Notes: generated from the letters alone by a model not told the origin. Shown: positions 1 to 6,647, counted from the first letter of the stretch. The stretch is DNA of 7,873 bases from an uncultured Collinsella sp. (GCA_958424475.1 CATZTY010000042.1:1-7873); one strand, 5' to 3'. Translations and numbers: made by a program.

Positions 1-729
1 AGGCGGATTGATCTGCGCCTGCAGGGCACGCACCTCGGCACGGGCCGTGAGCTCCTTTTGCACCTCGAGCTCGTGGATGGCGAGCTGCGTGGACAGGATC
101 TCGGCAAAACCCGAGGCAAGCGCGTACTGCGTGCGGTCGACGGCACGCGGGGTCTTGTAGTAGAACTTGAGCGTGCCGACGGTGCGGTCGCCCACCTTGA
201 TAGGAGCGATGATACCGGCAGGAACATGGTTGTGCGAGCCATCCGAACCCACCACGTCCACCACACGGTTGAACGACTGGACGATACCGTGCTCGATGAC
301 GTAGCGCGTGGCAAGTGTGTGGATGGGCGAATCGGGCAGCAGCTTTTCCTCAAACTCGCCCGCGCAGGCCAGCACGTTGCTCTCGTCGGTGATGGCAACC
401 GTCATGGCACGCGTCTCGGGCAAAATGCGCTGGCACACCAGACGCGCCGACTCCTGCGTCAGACCGCCCTTAATGTCCTCGAGCATGGCCGAGGCCACCG
501 AGAGCGTCTCCTCGGTGTACTGGGAGCGCACCGAATCGGGATTGAGCGTCAAAAAGATAAAGATGCACAGAAAGATGCACAGCAGCGCGCAGGCAATCAC
601 CGTGGCGATCGGCTCGATACCGGTCACCAAGGCAAAAATAAAGTACACCAGCACGCAAATGGCGCAGGCAACGGCAATGATGCGAAAGATTGATATTGAA
701 CTATCGCGCTGGGCGCGGCGGTCGATCAT
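1..729 (-). CDS. LytS-like membrane sensor histidine kinase, N-terminal part (cut by window edge); phosphoacceptor His apparently Pro
   Basis: I translated this from the minus strand; 243 residues are visible and the frame is still open at base 1. Two hydrophobic segments (about residues 14-37 and 40-61) form a membrane anchor. A cytosolic GAF-like region follows at about 70-220 (AGIIAPIKVGDRTVGTLKFY), then the linker leading into the LytS-type kinase domain (ELTARAEVRALQAQINP). It is a close paralogue of the kinase at 5256-6641, sharing ALASGFA, STQLA, ELTAR and RALQ in the same order. In that paralogue the next residues are HFLFN, with His as phosphoacceptor. Here the codon at bases 3-1 is CCT (Pro), so the His seems to be missing; the following residues lie outside the window. 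The ATG overlaps the glycosyltransferase stop as ATGA, with a GGAGGGGG ribosome binding site (bases 734-741) inside that gene, so the two are translationally coupled. The LytS-like assignment is firm; catalytic status is unresolved. Confidence 0.85.
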   Translation of the reverse strand, partial: MIDRRAQRDSSISIFRIIAVACAICVLVYFIFALVTGIEPIATVIACALLCIFLCIFIFLTLNPDSVRSQYTEETLSVASAMLEDIKGGLTQESARLVCQRILPETRAMTVAITDESNVLACAGEFEEKLLPDSPIHTLATRYVIEHGIVQSFNRVVDVVGSDGSHNHVPAGIIAPIKVGDRTVGTLKFYYKTPRAVDRTQYALASGFAEILSTQLAIHELEVQKELTARAEVRALQAQINPP

Positions 730-1913
730 TCGGCCCCCTCCAGGATACTGATCAGTTGTGCGTCACGCCAAAGCCCGTCCATGATCTTGGGCCAAAAGCT
801 CTGGAAACGCAGGTAGCTTGCAGCGTTTTGGCGCGCATAGGCCTTTGCCTCGCCGATACCATGGCGCCAGATGCGCAGGTAGCCCTCATGCTCGCGGGTA
901 AACACGCTGCGGACCATAGCGGTCTTGCGCACGCGGTCGTCGAGCTCGCGCGAAATCCACGGGCCCGGGTAGGGCATGAGTGATGCCGCCGTAACGGGAA
1001 TGAGTTCCTTTTGATGCGCGGCGAATGTCAACTTGGCCCGTTCGTAGTACCAACGGTATACATCCTGCATAAAGCGCGGTGAGCGCTTTTCGGACTCCGG
1101 AGGCAGATGGCGCACGGTCCACTCGTTATCGAACCACACGTCGTAGCCAAACATGCGCATGTTAAAGAGGTAATCCAAGTCCTCGCCGCGGGTGATAAAC
1201 GGGTCAAAGGCCACACGCGTAAAGGCGCGGGCGTGCAGGGCCATCAGGCCGCCGCACACGTAGTTGGAGCGCGAGATGCGGGTGCCCGAGAGCGCCTTTT
1301 TCATCCAACGGTTGAACTCGATGCGCTTGGTCCACCAACGATGGCAGATGCCCGCCTTGTCCGTGGGAGCCAGCGGCGAGCCGTCGCGATCGTAGAAATA
1401 GCCGCTCTTGACCAAGATCGGCAAGCCCTGACGCGTCTGCTGCCCCAACGCATAGGTCGCGCGCTTCATAAAGTCGGCGTCGATGACAGTCTCATCGTCA
1501 TCCAAAAAAATAACCGCGTCATGACCCAGCACAGCGGCACAGGCTAGCCCCATGTTGCGGATGGCACCGTAGCCTCGCAGGCTCACGCACTCGCCCGAAC
1601 CCTTGGGCGCGATCTGAGCAACCCGGTCTGCGATGCGCGAGGCCTGGGTGTTGGTGACAACGGTGACCTTGAGCGTGGGATGCGCGTCGACGATCTCGTG
1701 CACGCGCAGCGACACATCGGCTGTGGCAGAAACGGGACAGACCACCAAAAGGATGATGCGCGGGATGTCACGTACCTGCTCAAGCGAGGCCAGACAGCGG
1801 TCGAGTTCGGGATTGTCGGCGTTGAGTCGCGTCGAATGGTCATAGGTGCCAGGGGCGTTTGCGCAAGCGTCATCGCCCGCCCAATACGTTGGAATCACGA
1901 CTGTGGCGTTCAT
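726..1913 (-). CDS. Family 2-like (GT-A fold) glycosyltransferase
   Basis: This is a 395-residue protein with no signal peptide and no obvious membrane span. It opens with the GT-A Rossmann strand (TVVIPTYWAG, residues 4-13). It carries a DxD-type metal and nucleotide-sugar site at FLDDDE (136-141), preceded by GYGAIRNMGLACA (114-126), which matches the usual R-N-G segment of GT2 enzymes. ITRGEDLDYLF (240-250) fits the acceptor/catalytic ED motif, and VRHLPPE (267-273) fits a late metal-binding His. The C-terminal 100 residues are helical and rich in Trp, Tyr and Arg (WRHGIGEAKAYAR), suggesting membrane-surface association. The expected role is transfer of a sugar from a nucleotide sugar to a cell-surface glycan or lipid; the substrate cannot be read from sequence. 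The start is ATG with GGGAGG (bases 1921-1926) seven bases upstream. It is first in an operon with the LytS-like sensor, overlapping it by four bases. A terminator-like hairpin sits just ahead of it. Confidence 0.88.
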   Translation of the reverse strand: MNATVVIPTYWAGDDACANAPGTYDHSTRLNADNPELDRCLASLEQVRDIPRIILLVVCPVSATADVSLRVHEIVDAHPTLKVTVVTNTQASRIADRVAQIAPKGSGECVSLRGYGAIRNMGLACAAVLGHDAVIFLDDDETVIDADFMKRATYALGQQTRQGLPILVKSGYFYDRDGSPLAPTDKAGICHRWWTKRIEFNRWMKKALSGTRISRSNYVCGGLMALHARAFTRVAFDPFITRGEDLDYLFNMRMFGYDVWFDNEWTVRHLPPESEKRSPRFMQDVYRWYYERAKLTFAAHQKELIPVTAASLMPYPGPWISRELDDRVRKTAMVRSVFTREHEGYLRIWRHGIGEAKAYARQNAASYLRFQSFWPKIMDGLWRDAQLISILEGAE

Positions 1914-1920
1914 GCCTTAC

Positions 1921-1926
1921 CCTCCC
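1921..1926 (-). promoter_or_regulatory. Ribosome binding site of the glycosyltransferase gene
   Basis: The minus strand reads GGGAGG seven bases before the ATG at 1913. It lies only about seven bases beyond the T-run of the hairpin at 1933-1970, so no promoter fits between terminator and start codon. Confidence 0.75.
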
Positions 1927-1932
1927 TGCAAC

Positions 1933-1970
1933 ACAAAAACGGGACGCCGCCAAACACAGGCGACGCCCCG
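1933..1970 (-). terminator. Rho-independent terminator, possibly a leader attenuator
   Basis: On the minus strand CGGGGCGTCGCC (1970-1959) pairs with GGCGGCGTCCCG (1951-1940). The stem is 12 bp with two G-U wobbles, the loop is 7 nt (TGTGTTT), and TTTTTGT follows. This is a textbook intrinsic terminator for the MFS transporter gene ending at 2085. Because a probable -10 box lies upstream of it (1987-1992) and the glycosyltransferase ribosome binding site directly downstream, it may also act as an attenuator for the glycosyltransferase/LytS-like operon. Confidence 0.85.
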
Positions 1971-1986
1971 CGACCTAGCTGATTCC

Positions 1987-1992
1987 ATCATA
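1987..1992 (-). promoter_or_regulatory. Probable -10 box for the glycosyltransferase/LytS-like operon
   Basis: TATGAT in the context GTGGG-TATGAT-GG on the minus strand, about 74 bases before the glycosyltransferase ATG. The expected transcript start, near 1980, is about ten bases ahead of the terminator hairpin. At 17-bp spacing the -35 position reads only GAGCAA, so recognition would rest on the -10 context or an activator. The inverted repeats at 2008-2037 cover and flank the -35 position. Confidence 0.4.
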
Positions 1993-2007
1993 CCCACTTG
2001 GGCAAAT

Positions 2008-2037
2008 CATTGCTCGCAAGTCGCAATGTTTATTGCG
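2008..2037. repeat. Nested inverted repeats of an ATTGC/GCAAT half-site (possible operator)
   Basis: On the plus strand CATTGC (2008-2013) and GCAATG (2023-2028) form one inverted repeat with a 9-nt spacer. CGCAAT (2022-2027) and ATTGCG (2032-2037) form a second with a 4-nt spacer, sharing the middle half-site. There is no T-run, so this is not a terminator. Its place at and upstream of the -35 position of the probable promoter at 1987-1992 suits a regulator-binding site. Half-sites are short, so chance is possible. Confidence 0.35.
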
Positions 2038-2084
2038 GATAACCCCAAAAGAGTACCGTGGACAGGCACAATAGCCGCTCGCTC

Positions 2085-3344
2085 CTATGCGGCATGCTCT
2101 GCCGCCCGAGTCATGCGGGACAGGCGGACCAGCAGCATAAAGCCAACAATCAGCAGCACGCCAATGGAAAGGACGCCCAGCGACGGGTTGCCGGTCAGCG
2201 AGGTGACGACCGACACCAGGAAGGTGCCCATAACGCTTGCATAACGACCAAAGATGTCAAAGAAGCCGTAGTACTCGTTGGACTTTTCCTTGGGGATAAT
2301 GCGGCCAAAGTAGCTACGGCTGAGCGCCTGCACGCCGCCCTGGAACAGGCCGACCATAATGGCAAGCACCCAGAATTCAAAGGCGGTCTTTAAGAAGAAC
2401 GCGGCGAACAGCACAATGCCCATGTAGGCGGCGACCGCCACCAAGATCATGTTGAGCGTGCCCACGCGTCCGGCGAGCTTGCCGTAGATGATGGCGGACG
2501 GAAAGGCCACGAACTGCGTAACGAGCAGCGCCAGCACCAGCTGCGTCGAATCGATGCCCAAAGCCGAGCCGTAGCTGGTAGCCATGGAAATGACCGTGTG
2601 GACGCCATCGATATAGAAGAAGAACGCGACCATGTAGACCAGCACGGTCTTGTTGTGGGCGATCTCGCGCATGGTGTGTCCGACCTCGGAGAACACACCG
2701 CCCACGATGTGGCCGATGGTGTCCTCGGGACCGTGCTCGCGACCGTACTTTTGCTTATAGGTGCGAATGAGCGGCAGGGTAAAGATGAGCCACCAGGCAC
2801 CAGTGATGATAAACGACAGACGCGTTGCCAGTATGGTAGGGACGCCAAGAGCGGGGCCACCCATGATGAGCGCCAGGCAGATGACGAACGGCACGGTGGA
2901 ACCGATGTAGCCCCAGGCATAGCCCGAGCTGGACACGGCGTCCATGCGCTCGTCGGTGGTAATGTCGGGCAGCATGGCGTCGTAGAACGTCATAGAAGAG
3001 TTAAGGCCGATGGTGCACAGCACGTACACGGTCAAAAATACCATGGCGGACATTGGGATAGCCTGCGCCAGGCAAAGAACCAGACCCGTGAGGAAGAAGC
3101 CCAAGAAGAACTTGATCTTGTTACCGGCGTAGTCGGCAAGCGCGCCCAGAATGGGCATGAGCATGGCAATGACCAGCGAGGCAATCGTCTGCGCGTTGCC
3201 CCAGGCGACCACCAGGTCGGCCGAGGAAGCGCCGGTATTGATGGCGTTAAAGTAGATGGGCACCACCGAGGTATTGAGCAGCACAAGGGCCGAATTGCCC
3301 ACATCATACATAACCCAGTTACGCTCGAGCTTGGTGTATTTCAT
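2085..3344 (-). CDS. MFS transporter of the UMF1 / Atg22-like family
   Basis: This 419-residue, very hydrophobic protein is the usual length for a 12-helix major facilitator. The N-terminus ERNWVMYDVGNSAL (7-20) is the hallmark of the UMF1 (Atg22-like) family. The second family signature comes late: QGGVQALSRSYFGRIIP (335-351), followed by EKSNEYYGFFDIFGRYAS (353-370). FYDAMLPDI (120-128) is a further conserved block. A polar cytosolic loop at about 196-230 (YKQKYGREHGPEDTIGH) separates the two six-helix halves. Eukaryotic Atg22 exports amino acids from the vacuole; bacterial members have no settled substrate, so efflux of small solutes is only inference. The gene starts at ATG 3344 with a modest AAGGG-type ribosome binding site. 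It appears to be monocistronic: a probable promoter lies at 3386-3391 and a strong terminator at 1933-1970. Nothing is truncated. Confidence 0.92.
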   Translation of the reverse strand: MKYTKLERNWVMYDVGNSALVLLNTSVVPIYFNAINTGASSADLVVAWGNAQTIASLVIAMLMPILGALADYAGNKIKFFLGFFLTGLVLCLAQAIPMSAMVFLTVYVLCTIGLNSSMTFYDAMLPDITTDERMDAVSSSGYAWGYIGSTVPFVICLALIMGGPALGVPTILATRLSFIITGAWWLIFTLPLIRTYKQKYGREHGPEDTIGHIVGGVFSEVGHTMREIAHNKTVLVYMVAFFFYIDGVHTVISMATSYGSALGIDSTQLVLALLVTQFVAFPSAIIYGKLAGRVGTLNMILVAVAAYMGIVLFAAFFLKTAFEFWVLAIMVGLFQGGVQALSRSYFGRIIPKEKSNEYYGFFDIFGRYASVMGTFLVSVVTSLTGNPSLGVLSIGVLLIVGFMLLVRLSRMTRAAEHAA

Positions 3345-3385
3345 GGACAGGGACCCTTCGTATTCGCCCGATATGCAGTTAGTTC

Positions 3386-3391
3386 ATCGTA
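3386..3391 (-). promoter_or_regulatory. Probable -10 box for the UMF1 transporter gene
   Basis: TACGAT preceded by GGGG and followed by GAAC on the minus strand, 41 bases before the ATG at 3344. Its setting resembles the -10 boxes at 1987-1992 and 4423-4428 (G-run, TAYGAT or CATAAT, G). No good -35 hexamer is visible. The 101-base gap between this gene and the phospholipase gene holds no convincing terminator. Confidence 0.35.
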
Positions 3392-3445
3392 CCCCAATTG
3401 TCCAGAACCGCCGGTAAGGATTCGGCAAAGGGGCACGCACGGGCC

Positions 3446-4390
3446 CTATTCCTCGCGGTCGAACTCCTCATCGGCATTGAGCGCGCGACCGCTGTAGTTG
3501 ACGTGACTGGTCACGGCATCCATGTCACCGGTCTCGATAAAACGTGCGACCGTGCACTCGTAATCGACCAGCGCGCGATCAAAGACCTCGGGGAAACTCT
3601 CGTTCGAGACCTCGTCGGTAAAGGGATTCTTCCATGTCAGATGGCCCAGGTTACCGGTGCGCTCGGGCAGCTCCGTCGTCACACGATGGGCAAGGCCGTC
3701 GAGCAGCGAGTAGTCGTGCACCAAGCCCTCAACCAGCGAGATCGCGCGCGTCTTTGCGGAGCCGGCCGGCTCAATCGCGCGGTAAAGTCGCTGCATATTG
3801 GCAACGGCAGCACCGTACTCCCCTGCCGGAATGTCAATGCCGTACACGCGTCCGGCAACATAGCTCATCAGTACGCCGGCCACGCGATTGATGCGATCGG
3901 TGGTGACGATCTCGCCCGCCGGCGGGTAATCGTCGACCGTAGCGCCATCGCGTTTAAGCTGCAGTATCAGCACATCCAGGTCGCTCTCGATCACGGCATG
4001 GACCTGACTGCTCGAATTCTCAAGCTCTGAATCGGACTCCACGATGCCAAACTGCTGCTCATAGACAAAAGGATGGGCGTTGCGGTCGAGCACGTAATGA
4101 GACAGCAGGCCCAGCGCAAAGGCACGACCCAAGCTGGCGTCGCGCGGCAGCAGATGCGACACGCCGTCGCGCAGGCACGCGAACTGGCGAGACATGCGCG
4201 ACCGATGCATGACCTGCGCCAGCAGCGTACAGTCGGAAACACGCGGTGTCAGAATGTGAAAGAAAAACGGGTCGGGGCCTTGGTTGCCCAAGATAAAGGC
4301 AATGCGCTCTTCATCGGACGTGATGACGCCCTGCGGAAGACGGTCGATGCTTTCCTCGCCAAACAGATGATGGGTGATAAGCGCGGGCAT
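3446..4390 (-). CDS. Zinc-dependent phospholipase C-like protein
   Basis: From ATG 4390 the protein has 314 residues. The start MPALITHHLFGEE is typical of the bacterial zinc-dependent phospholipase C-like family (Pfam Zn_dep_PLPC). Probable metal ligands follow the family pattern: His7/His8 near the N-terminus, GNQGPDPFFF (35-44, Asp40), GLLSHYVLDRNAHPF (94-108, His98, Asp102, His106) and HAVIESDLD (131-139, His131, Glu135). There is no signal peptide, unlike clostridial alpha-toxin, so this member should be cytoplasmic, and its substrate is unknown. The frame is open to a GTG at 4420, but that codon has no good ribosome binding site and lies at or before the likely transcript start. ATG 4390 has AAAGGA five bases upstream. 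The gene follows the response regulator by 92 bases with its own probable promoter. The acidic tail (DEEFDREE) is probably disordered. Confidence 0.85.
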   Translation of the reverse strand: MPALITHHLFGEESIDRLPQGVITSDEERIAFILGNQGPDPFFFHILTPRVSDCTLLAQVMHRSRMSRQFACLRDGVSHLLPRDASLGRAFALGLLSHYVLDRNAHPFVYEQQFGIVESDSELENSSSQVHAVIESDLDVLILQLKRDGATVDDYPPAGEIVTTDRINRVAGVLMSYVAGRVYGIDIPAGEYGAAVANMQRLYRAIEPAGSAKTRAISLVEGLVHDYSLLDGLAHRVTTELPERTGNLGHLTWKNPFTDEVSNESFPEVFDRALVDYECTVARFIETGDMDAVTSHVNYSGRALNADEEFDREE

Positions 4391-4395
4391 AATGA

Positions 4396-4401
4396 TCCTT
4401 T
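4396..4401 (-). promoter_or_regulatory. Ribosome binding site fixing the start of the phospholipase C-like gene
   Basis: AAAGGA on the minus strand ends five bases before ATG 4390. It decides for the 314-residue form over the GTG 30 bases upstream, which would add ten residues absent from the family's usual N-terminus. Confidence 0.7.
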
Positions 4402-4422
4402 CGATTTCATTCGATGCCACCC

Positions 4423-4428
4423 ATTATG
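4423..4428 (-). promoter_or_regulatory. Probable -10 box for the phospholipase C-like gene
   Basis: CATAAT in the context GTGGG-CATAAT-GGG, with TTTGGC 16 bases upstream as a weak -35. The transcript would start near 4416, giving a leader of about 26 bases to ATG 4390. It closely matches the box at 1987-1992. Confidence 0.4.
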
Positions 4429-4482
4429 CCCACCGCGCGCCCATGCCAAACCTGCGATGGTAAACGACGGCACGCAGACCGT

Positions 4483-5217
4483 CTACGCAAGCCCCAAGTG
4501 CGCTTTAACCTCGGCAGCGCGACGGCGGGACACGGGCACCGTCGAGGTTACGCGATCGAGCCTGAGCTCCATAAGACCCGTGGAACCGATCTCGACATTG
4601 TGCACGTCTTCCAAATTGACCAGGTAGCTGCGATGAACGCGAATAAAGCCCTCGGAGCCCAAGCGACGCTCGAGCGAAGAAATCGACTCATTGACCAGGT
4701 ATGTTCCCTCGGCGCAGACGGCGTTGCAAAAATCGGCACGCGCCTCAAAGTAGCAGACGTCTGCGGCGGGAATGAACACCTTTTTGCCCCCGCGATCAAC
4801 CGTCAGACGCAAAGGCTGGCGCGGGGCGTGGATAACACGGCGTACACCCAAGGCTGCCTCGATCTTGTCGAGTGCCTTTGACAGGCGTGCGTCCTCGACC
4901 GGCTTGACGACATAGTCGACCGCATCGAGGTTATACGCATCAGCCGCATACTCGGCAAACGCCGTCACAAACACAACCACCGGCGGCGTCTTTAGGTTCT
5001 GCAGCGTCTCGGCAAGCTCAATTCCCGAGCGACCGGGCATGGTAATGTCTAAAAACAGCACATCGGGCTTGTTCGACAGAATCGACTCCACGGCTTCGGT
5101 GACATTGCCCGCCTCGGCAATCTGGCCCACACGCGTATCCTTTTCCAACAGATAGCGTAGCTCAGCCCTAATGGGAGGCTCGTCATCAACCACCAAGATG
5201 TTCCAGCCTTCGGACAT
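4483..5217 (-). CDS. LytTR-family response regulator
   Basis: This 244-residue protein has a receiver domain at about 5-122. The acidic pair is Asp11/Asp12, the phosphoacceptor is Asp57 in VLFLDITMPG, and the switch residues are Thr85 (FVTAF) and Lys105 (VVKPV). A short linker leads to a LytTR DNA-binding domain at about 134-242, with the family blocks VCYFEARADFCNAV (154-167), SSLERRL (180-186), FIRVHRSYLVNL (191-202) and VPVSRR (227-232). All residues needed for phosphorylation are present. It should bind direct-repeat LytTR sites as a dimer and activate target promoters. It follows its sensor kinase by 38 bases with a GAGGGG ribosome binding site (5226-5231), so the pair forms one operon. 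A weak 5-bp hairpin (4466-4483) overlaps its stop codon and may reduce read-through. LytR/AgrA-type names would be guesses; the regulated genes are unknown. Confidence 0.95.
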   Translation of the reverse strand: MSEGWNILVVDDEPPIRAELRYLLEKDTRVGQIAEAGNVTEAVESILSNKPDVLFLDITMPGRSGIELAETLQNLKTPPVVVFVTAFAEYAADAYNLDAVDYVVKPVEDARLSKALDKIEAALGVRRVIHAPRQPLRLTVDRGGKKVFIPAADVCYFEARADFCNAVCAEGTYLVNESISSLERRLGSEGFIRVHRSYLVNLEDVHNVEIGSTGLMELRLDRVTSTVPVSRRRAAEVKAHLGLA

Positions 5218-5255
5218 ATGTGCTTCCCCTCTTTTTCTCTCAATCCAACCGCGTG

Positions 5256-6641
5256 CTACGCCGTCAACGGCGCAGGCTCATGCGGCTCGCCGTTCAGCTC
5301 GACGATGACCTGCGTTCCCACGCCCTCCTGGGACTTCACGCGCATGCCGGAATCTTCTCCGTAAAAGAAATGGATGCGCTGAAGCACGTTGAAGAGCGCC
5401 AGGCCGCAACCTCGCTTGACGGAGCCGTCGGCGGTAATGCTTTCGGGCTCCTCTCGGCGATGCTGCTCAAACAGATGCGCGCAGACTTCTTCGCTCATCC
5501 CGATGCCGTCATCTTCGACGATGATCTCCAAGCCGTCATCGGTCTCGAAAGCCCTAACATGAATAGAAAGCGGCTCGGTCTCGCGCTGCGCATGCTTGAT
5601 GCAGTTTTCGAGCAGCGGCTGCAAGATAAACGGCGGCACCAGGCTGTCGCGCACCTCAAAGTCGATGTCGACCGAAACGCGCAGACGGCCGTCGCCATAC
5701 CGGGCCTGCATAAGATTGATATAGCGAGTGCCCTGTTCCACCTCGTGCTCGAGCGTGGTGAGCGTATCGGAGTCAGAAAGCGTCTGACGATAGTAGTTGG
5801 AAAAGTCGATCAGCAGCGATCGCGCCTTGTCGGGCTCGGTTCGAACGAGCGAAACGATCGTGCTAATGGTATTGAATAGAAAATGCGGATCGACCTGCGA
5901 CTGCAGAGCGCGGAGCTCAACGCGGGCCGTGAGCTCATCCTGACGCTCGAGCTCAAAGCTGGCGAGCTGCGTGGAAATGAGATCGGCGAAACCCGAGGCA
6001 AGCGCCGTCTGGCGCATATCGATGCTGCTCAGGCGGGGGTAATACAGCTCGAGTGTGCCCACGCAATGACCACGCACGCTAAGCGGCGCGACAATACCGG
6101 CACGCAGGCGGGGAAAATAGCCGCCCGTCTCATTGGAGGCATCACGCGAAAACACGCTCTGCTCGCCCGTCTCAATCACGTTGAGCGTGGTCTTGAGCAC
6201 TACCGGGGTTCCGGCAGGGCACTTTGCCGAGTCCTCGCCCCAGCTTGCCAGCACCTGCCTGCCGTCAGTAAAGCAGATGGCAGAAGCGATGGTCTCGGAC
6301 AGGATGATTTTAGAGGCACCCAGGGCCGCTTCGGGCGTAAGGCCGCGCGACGTGTAGGCGAATATTTTTGATGCGATGGCGAGCGTGCGGTCGGTTGCGC
6401 TCGATGTGAGGTCATCGGGGACTACAAAGACATACGAGAAGAAGAAGCACAGCATGACCAGGCCGGCAATAACGACAACGCCTGGAACGGGATTGGGATT
6501 ATCGGTTAAATCCCAGATAAGCAGCAAGATAAGCGCCGGAACGACAACACCGAGTAGGATGGCCTGAACCACATGCTGGGCCGTACGAAAGACCTTGGTA
6601 GAGTTGTAACTCTTGCCCAGAATCAGCCTATTGAGATCCAC
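5256..6641 (-). CDS. LytS-type sensor histidine kinase, partner of the LytTR regulator
   Basis: From GTG 6641 this is 461 residues. Two membrane segments lie at about 23-45 and 53-74. A cytosolic GAF-like sensory region spans about 81-230 (AGIVAPLSVRGHCVGTLELYY). The His_kinase (LytS/YehU) block LRALQSQVDPHFLFN follows, with phosphoacceptor His253. The HATPase domain covers about 335-450: N box LQPLLENCIKHA (Asn346), EDDGIGM (Asp377/Asp378) and a glycine-rich GCGLALFNVLQRI. All catalytic motifs are intact. The frame is open to an ATG at 6716, but that extension would run through a terminator hairpin (6674-6700). The strong GAGGGG (6648-6653) is six bases from GTG 6641 and directly abuts ATG 6647, so GTG 6641 is preferred, with ATG 6647 (463 residues) possible. 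It should sense a signal and phosphorylate the regulator encoded 38 bases downstream. The ligand is unknown. It is a paralogue of the sensor at 1-729. Confidence 0.93.
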   Translation of the reverse strand: MDLNRLILGKSYNSTKVFRTAQHVVQAILLGVVVPALILLLIWDLTDNPNPVPGVVVIAGLVMLCFFFSYVFVVPDDLTSSATDRTLAIASKIFAYTSRGLTPEAALGASKIILSETIASAICFTDGRQVLASWGEDSAKCPAGTPVVLKTTLNVIETGEQSVFSRDASNETGGYFPRLRAGIVAPLSVRGHCVGTLELYYPRLSSIDMRQTALASGFADLISTQLASFELERQDELTARVELRALQSQVDPHFLFNTISTIVSLVRTEPDKARSLLIDFSNYYRQTLSDSDTLTTLEHEVEQGTRYINLMQARYGDGRLRVSVDIDFEVRDSLVPPFILQPLLENCIKHAQRETEPLSIHVRAFETDDGLEIIVEDDGIGMSEEVCAHLFEQHRREEPESITADGSVKRGCGLALFNVLQRIHFFYGEDSGMRVKSQEGVGTQVIVELNGEPHEPAPLTA

Positions 6642-6647
6642 CGTCAT

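Noticed and set aside
58..693. Long plus-strand open frame opposite the partial LytS-like gene
   Set aside because: Low-complexity Arg/His/Gly-rich translation without domain features, no ribosome binding site, and antisense to a gene with clear motifs. It is a product of high GC content.
2008..2037. Reading the ATTGC/GCAAT repeats as LytTR regulator binding sites
   Set aside because: LytTR sites are usually direct repeats of about 9 bp; these are inverted repeats with a different core, so the link to the LytTR protein is not supported by sequence.
3430..3445. GGGC...GCCC inverted repeat after the phospholipase-like gene
   Set aside because: Four-base stem and short T-run; not distinguishable from chance in GC-rich DNA.
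2598..3497. 299-codon plus-strand open frame across the MFS gene
   Set aside because: The composition (many D, G, H, Q, R) is the antisense shadow of hydrophobic codons. The minus-strand frame carries the UMF1 signatures.
4466..4483. Hairpin GACGG...CCGTC just at the response regulator stop, followed by GTTTACC
   Set aside because: Only five base pairs with an eight-base loop and a short T-run; too weak to call a terminator.
5220..5879. 219-codon plus-strand open frame opposite the kinase gene
   Set aside because: No recognisable domain, and it covers the antisense of the HATPase motifs of the real gene.
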